Below are positions 15,544 through 19,262 of a DNA stretch of 19,262 bases, piece after piece (position 1 is the first letter of the stretch; each line of letters begins with the position of its first letter). Origin of the DNA: Micractinium sp. NFX-FRZ (Eukaryota; Chlorophyta; Trebouxiophyceae; Chlorellales; Chlorellaceae); assembly GCA_029339195.1 (NCBI GenBank), contig JAPTJF010000713.1, positions 1 to 19,262 on the forward strand, given 5' to 3'. The translations under genes were made by a program, and so were the position numbers. A model generated the notes under the pieces. That model did not search any database. It worked only from the letters and a program-made list of their open reading frames with translations, and had not been told where the DNA came from.

Positions 15544-18500
15544 ATGGCGCTTGCAGAGCTGTCCAGCATTCTCAGTGACGTCACAAAACTGTTTGGAGGG
15601 CCGCTGCCAGCAGACGAGTCTGCAGCACATGCCCAGCTCCTCAGGGTGCAGGCAATCATGGCGCCTGCTGTGGCTGCCTGGCAGGGGGCGCAGGAGGGGG
15701 CGCGCGCCGACATTCGCAGGCAAGGGGCAGGTTCATCCATGGCCGAGTGCTGCGGTGGCACCTGCTTGCGGCACTCTTTGTCAAGAGCCCTGAGCGTTGC
15801 GACAGTGCTGTGTATGCCAAGGGTGCGTCACATGCCCGCCCTCCCCTCCACCCCGCCCTGCACCGCACCGCATGCCTGCCCACCTGCGCTCCCTGCCTGC
15901 CTTCCCTCCGTTTCCTTGCAAGCCGGCAGCCGCCTGGCAGAGCTGGGCAGCACCCTGGCGTGCCTGGATTCGGCAGCCTTCCAGGCCTTGCCGCAGCATG
16001 CAGCCGTCCTCTGGCTCCGTCTGATCTGGGTGCTCACCTCCACCTGCTGCGCGCTGACCGGCCACGCTGGCTGGGGCGGCAGCAGCAGCGACCTCTTCCG
16101 CTGGGCCAGCGGCAGCAGTAGCGTCATCCTCACCTGCAGTGGGATGGTGACTCCCGTCCTGCTGGCAAGGGCCAGTGCGCCTCCTGACGTCGCAGCTGCG
16201 GCCCTGCCAATTGTCATGGACGCGGCAGCTTTGCAGCTGATGGCCGTTGACGGGGTGCTGGTGATGCTTGCGAAAAGCGGCCCGGAACACCAGCGCACAC
16301 GTGCGGCGTGGGCAGCTAGCGCAGCGGGTCCCGAACCGCTGCTGAGCTGGCTGGCAAACATGGCGGCGGTGCTGCAGCTGGCGGGGGATGCGGGTACGCC
16401 CCTGTGTGCCTCCTGTACTGCCTGCCTGCCCATCCTGCTTGCCTTGTTGGCTGCCTGCCAGCCCATCCAGCCTGCCTCCCTGCCTGTTTGTCGCCGGCCT
16501 TCCAGCTGCCTGCCTGCCTCCCTGCCTGTGTTGGCCCCTCTTGCCAGTACTGGTGTTTGCCTGCCCGCCACTCAAGCACCCACCAGCCCTGACTGCCTCT
16601 GGGCGCACCCCACTTGTCGCCACCTGCCGCAGGTGTGCTTGCGCACACCCCCTGCCTGTCATTTGTCGGTGTGACTAGCAAGGTGGTGACAGCGCCCCTG
16701 TTCGCAGCGCACCAAAAAGCGTTGGCGGCATCTCCGCAGCGGCAGGCGCAGCTGGCCGGGGCGGTGGCGGCGGTTCTTGCATCGGTGCAGAGCGCCTGGG
16801 AGGAGGACCGGCACAGCGGCAGCCGTGGCGGAGGCGCAGGCGGAGGAGGAGGCGGCCCAGAGTTCCATGCCGTTGCGCTGCAGGCCCTGCAGCTGGTGCC
16901 AGCGCCCCACCTGCGTCAAGGGCTGCAGGCTACCCTGCAGGGCAGCGCGGGAACTCAGCTCATGGAGGCAGCGGCAGCGCTGGTGGGCAGGATCTCTCAG
17001 GAGCCGCTGGTTGCAGATGCTCCGTATTGCAAGCAGCTGGCGGTAGCGATGACTGCCTGGGGCCGCATTTGTGTTGCAGCCAACCAGCTGCTGCTGCAGC
17101 AAGAGGCAGCTGCCCAGGCGGCCATGCGCCTGGCAGCCCGGCAGGCGGTGCAGCTGCTGCCAGCGCTGGCGCGCATCGCGTGCACGCTGCGAGAGCAGCC
17201 GGGGTGGGCGGCGCCGCCGCCAGAAGTGCTGCACAGCTTCCTTGGCAGCTTCCTTGAGGCAGCCGACCTGGCATCACAGATCAAGGAGACAGAGGGGGAA
17301 GCGGCAGGCGCGTGGGACGTGACAACCAAGGGCAGCCATGTGGCGGGCGCTGCCAGCGCTGCGCAGGCGGTGGCCCTCTTTGCGGCCGAAGCGCCCGCAG
17401 AGGCGTGCGCGGTGTTTTCCAGCACCGTGGCTGCGATGGTGGCCCTCCTTCCGGATCCGCCTGCAACGCTGCCAGGGCGCGCAGAGCAGTGGTGGGAGCT
17501 GGCGGCGCAGCTGCGTGGGCTGCATGCCACCGCCTGCCGCATCGCACACCACCTGGCGGGAGACGAGCAGGCAGCTGCAGGCGCCAGCTGGCCGCAGGTG
17601 CTGTCATTCCTCAACATCCCTCTGGTCTCCTGCATCACACTCTTTGGCCGCCCATCACTAGCGCTGCTAGATGAGGCAGCTATTTCGGAGCTAACCGGGT
17701 GAGGCGCTGCCCGCTTCAGCCGCCTTGCGCGGTGTCGGTGTTCTCGCCGGGGCACGCGCCACCTGTGCTGCCCCTCACGTATTTGCTTTGTGGATACCAG
17801 GCCTGTCGCGCCCGCTGCACCCACCAACCACACCAGCTCTGCCCACTGCACAGTACACGACACCCTGTCCTGTCCTTGCTCTGCAGGCAGGTGATGGCCA
17901 GCGCTGCTGCGCACGTCGGCGCCGCGGCCGTGGCGCTCAGGCGCTGCCGTGCAGACGCCGAGCAGGCACCTGCCATCGACAGGGCCCTGGCGCGCTCAAC
18001 AGCTCACCTGGTGGCGGAATGCCTGCGGCTGTGCAGCCCTTGGCTGGACGGCGGCAGCCTCCAGGAGACGCTTCGGGCGGCGTGGCTTGTGATGCTGCGT
18101 GAAGCGCGGGTGGGGCCCCCAGCTGCACACAGAGATGCGTTACGTTTCCGGCGTTGGGGCGCATTGCCTGCACTGCACGCGCGTCATGACCGCACCAGTG
18201 TTGCTGGCCTGGGGTGGGGAGCTGGCAGGAAGCTGTTCTCCAATCTGTCCAGCCTTTAGTAGACTACTATCCACTCCTGTACTCCCCACTCTGGCTCCAG
18301 TCTGTGCTCCAGCTCCCTGCGGGGTGGGAGCTCAGCGCTCCCAAGCGGAGTGTCCGCAGCACTCACGTAAGCACCCATGCTGTGCGCAGGAGCGGGGCAT
18401 TATCTCGGCCGCAAGCCGCTGCCAGTTTGCCCAAGAACTGGTGTCCTACTCGCTCCTGGCTCCCCGGCTGGCCGCCTCCCTGGTCAGCGGCGGCCTGCTG

Positions 18501-19262
18501 GATGAGATGGTGGAGGGCTGCTGCTGCAGTGCTGAGGCGCACTTCCAGCGGGTCACGCCAAGGGAGCTTGCGGCACTGCGAAAGCAGGTGGGTCGGGGTG
18601 ACCTCTTGACACGCAGGCCCGGCTGGGTGAGTGCCGGCCTGTGATCATTGCATGGGGCTGCGGTGATGTGCTATGCAGCGCTGGCGCTGGCGATTCTGGG
18701 GGTGCATTGGCATACACTGCTTTGCCGCACGATGTGCCCTCCTTCAAGACGTGCTGCAGCTGGCGCCGCTGAGGGTCCGGCTCTGCCACCTGTCAGCGGC
18801 ATTGGCCCAAGCCGTCCAGGATGCAGCAGCAGCAGACAGCGACAGCCCGGCTGCGAAGGTGCCTGCCGACGTGCTGGCGGCAGCCGCCCAGCTGGCAGAC
18901 GCACCGCCACCGCTGCCGGCTGACCCAAGTGCAGCTTGCACGGCGGTGCGGGAGGCATTCGCAGGGCACATTCTACCTGCAGCCACGCAAATGGCAGAGG
19001 CGCTGCAGGCCCACTGGCTGCTGCCAGAGCAGCAGGCAGCTGCGGCGCTGAGGCTGGCGCAGGCGGCGGCCACCCGCGGCTGTGCCAACCTGCGGTGCGC
19101 CAACCTGGGCGCCCTGGGCGGGCCCGACTGCGGGCAGGTGGTGGGCAGCAAGCGGTGCAGCGGCTGCCGCGTGGTGCGGTACTGTTGCACAGCCTGTCAA
19201 ACAGCCGACTGGCGGGCAGGAGGCCACCGCAAGGTGTGCGCTGCGCTGGGCGCGCTGCGGGC
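15544..19262 (+). CDS. Large helical protein with C-terminal MYND zinc finger (3' end cut by window)
   Basis: Seven exons are proposed: 15544-15730, 15923-16393, 16708-17698 (acceptor at 16632 also in frame, start 16633), 17887-18109, 18229-18366 (or from 18199), 18390-18587, and 18760 past the window end. They give at least 903 codons. ATG 15544 lies in AGCCATGGCG and opens MALAELSSILSDVTKLFGG. Most of the protein is Ala/Leu-rich helix resembling HEAT/armadillo-like repeats, with no catalytic motif. The end carries a MYND finger at 19081-19239: CANLRCANLG, then CSGC, YCCTAC, DWRAGGHRKVC. The style is common among Chlorella MYND proteins of unknown function. Phases agree at every junction, but the junction at 18367-18389 would be only 23 nt. 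The paralogous fragment predicts the stop shortly after the window. Confidence 0.75.

Noticed and set aside
16400..16625. CTGCCTGCC-rich stretch as a possible mobile element or array
   Set aside because: It is irregular simple sequence inside an intron, with no defined unit, spacers or ends.
1..19262. Bacterial or phage origin, CRISPR arrays, tRNA or rRNA genes
   Set aside because: Genes are split by GT-AG introns with phase-consistent exons; no regular spaced repeats, tRNA B-box-like structures or rRNA sequence were seen.

Overview
The window looks like nuclear DNA of a green alga, most likely a Chlorella-type trebouxiophyte. It is strongly GC-rich, and every gene is split by many short GT-AG introns with C/T-rich 3' splice sites. 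Start codons sit in GCC-ATG-GC contexts, TGTAA polyadenylation-type signals follow several stops, and the protein set (hydroxyproline-rich extracellular proteins, mitochondrial ribosomal protein S9, MYND-finger helical proteins) fits such algae. I could run no search, so the species is inference. All genes recognised lie on the + strand.

Layout. (1) 395-1731: 3' half of a coiled-coil plus proline-rich protein gene with an acidic Asp/Glu tail; its 5' part lies upstream of the window. (2) 2801-3728: three exons encoding only the last part of a BUB1-type mitotic checkpoint kinase domain, with no catalytic-loop exons visible upstream. It is flanked by two diverged ~100-bp direct repeats (2637-2737 and 3955-4060) that share a conserved hairpin. 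(3) 4546-7037: a complete six-exon paralogue of gene 1 with a signal peptide, a Cys-containing segment, a coiled coil and a Pro/Thr-rich tail. (4) 7964-10614: mitochondrial ribosomal protein uS9. Its first intron carries tandem copies of its own 3' splice site and exon start. (5) 11564-14213: a secreted protein with a region resembling GIN/DUF2807 beta-rich adhesin heads, carrying an apparent frameshift and a 33-nt duplication with a stop. (6) 14470-15039: a 3'-terminal fragment of a MYND-finger gene, frameshifted. (7) 15544-past the window end: the longer MYND-finger gene to which that fragment corresponds.

The genes do not form a pathway. Genes 1 and 3 are a diverged tandem pair that probably serve the cell wall or periplasm. 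Genes 6 and 7 are a second local duplication. The recurring theme is duplication at several scales: whole genes, 3'-end gene fragments (BUB1 tail, MYND tail), splice-site-containing tandem repeats, and a 33-nt intra-exon duplication. I see no tRNA, rRNA, CRISPR array, prokaryotic operon or intact transposon. Exon limits were set by eye from reading phase, splice dinucleotides and paralogue comparison, and need transcript data.
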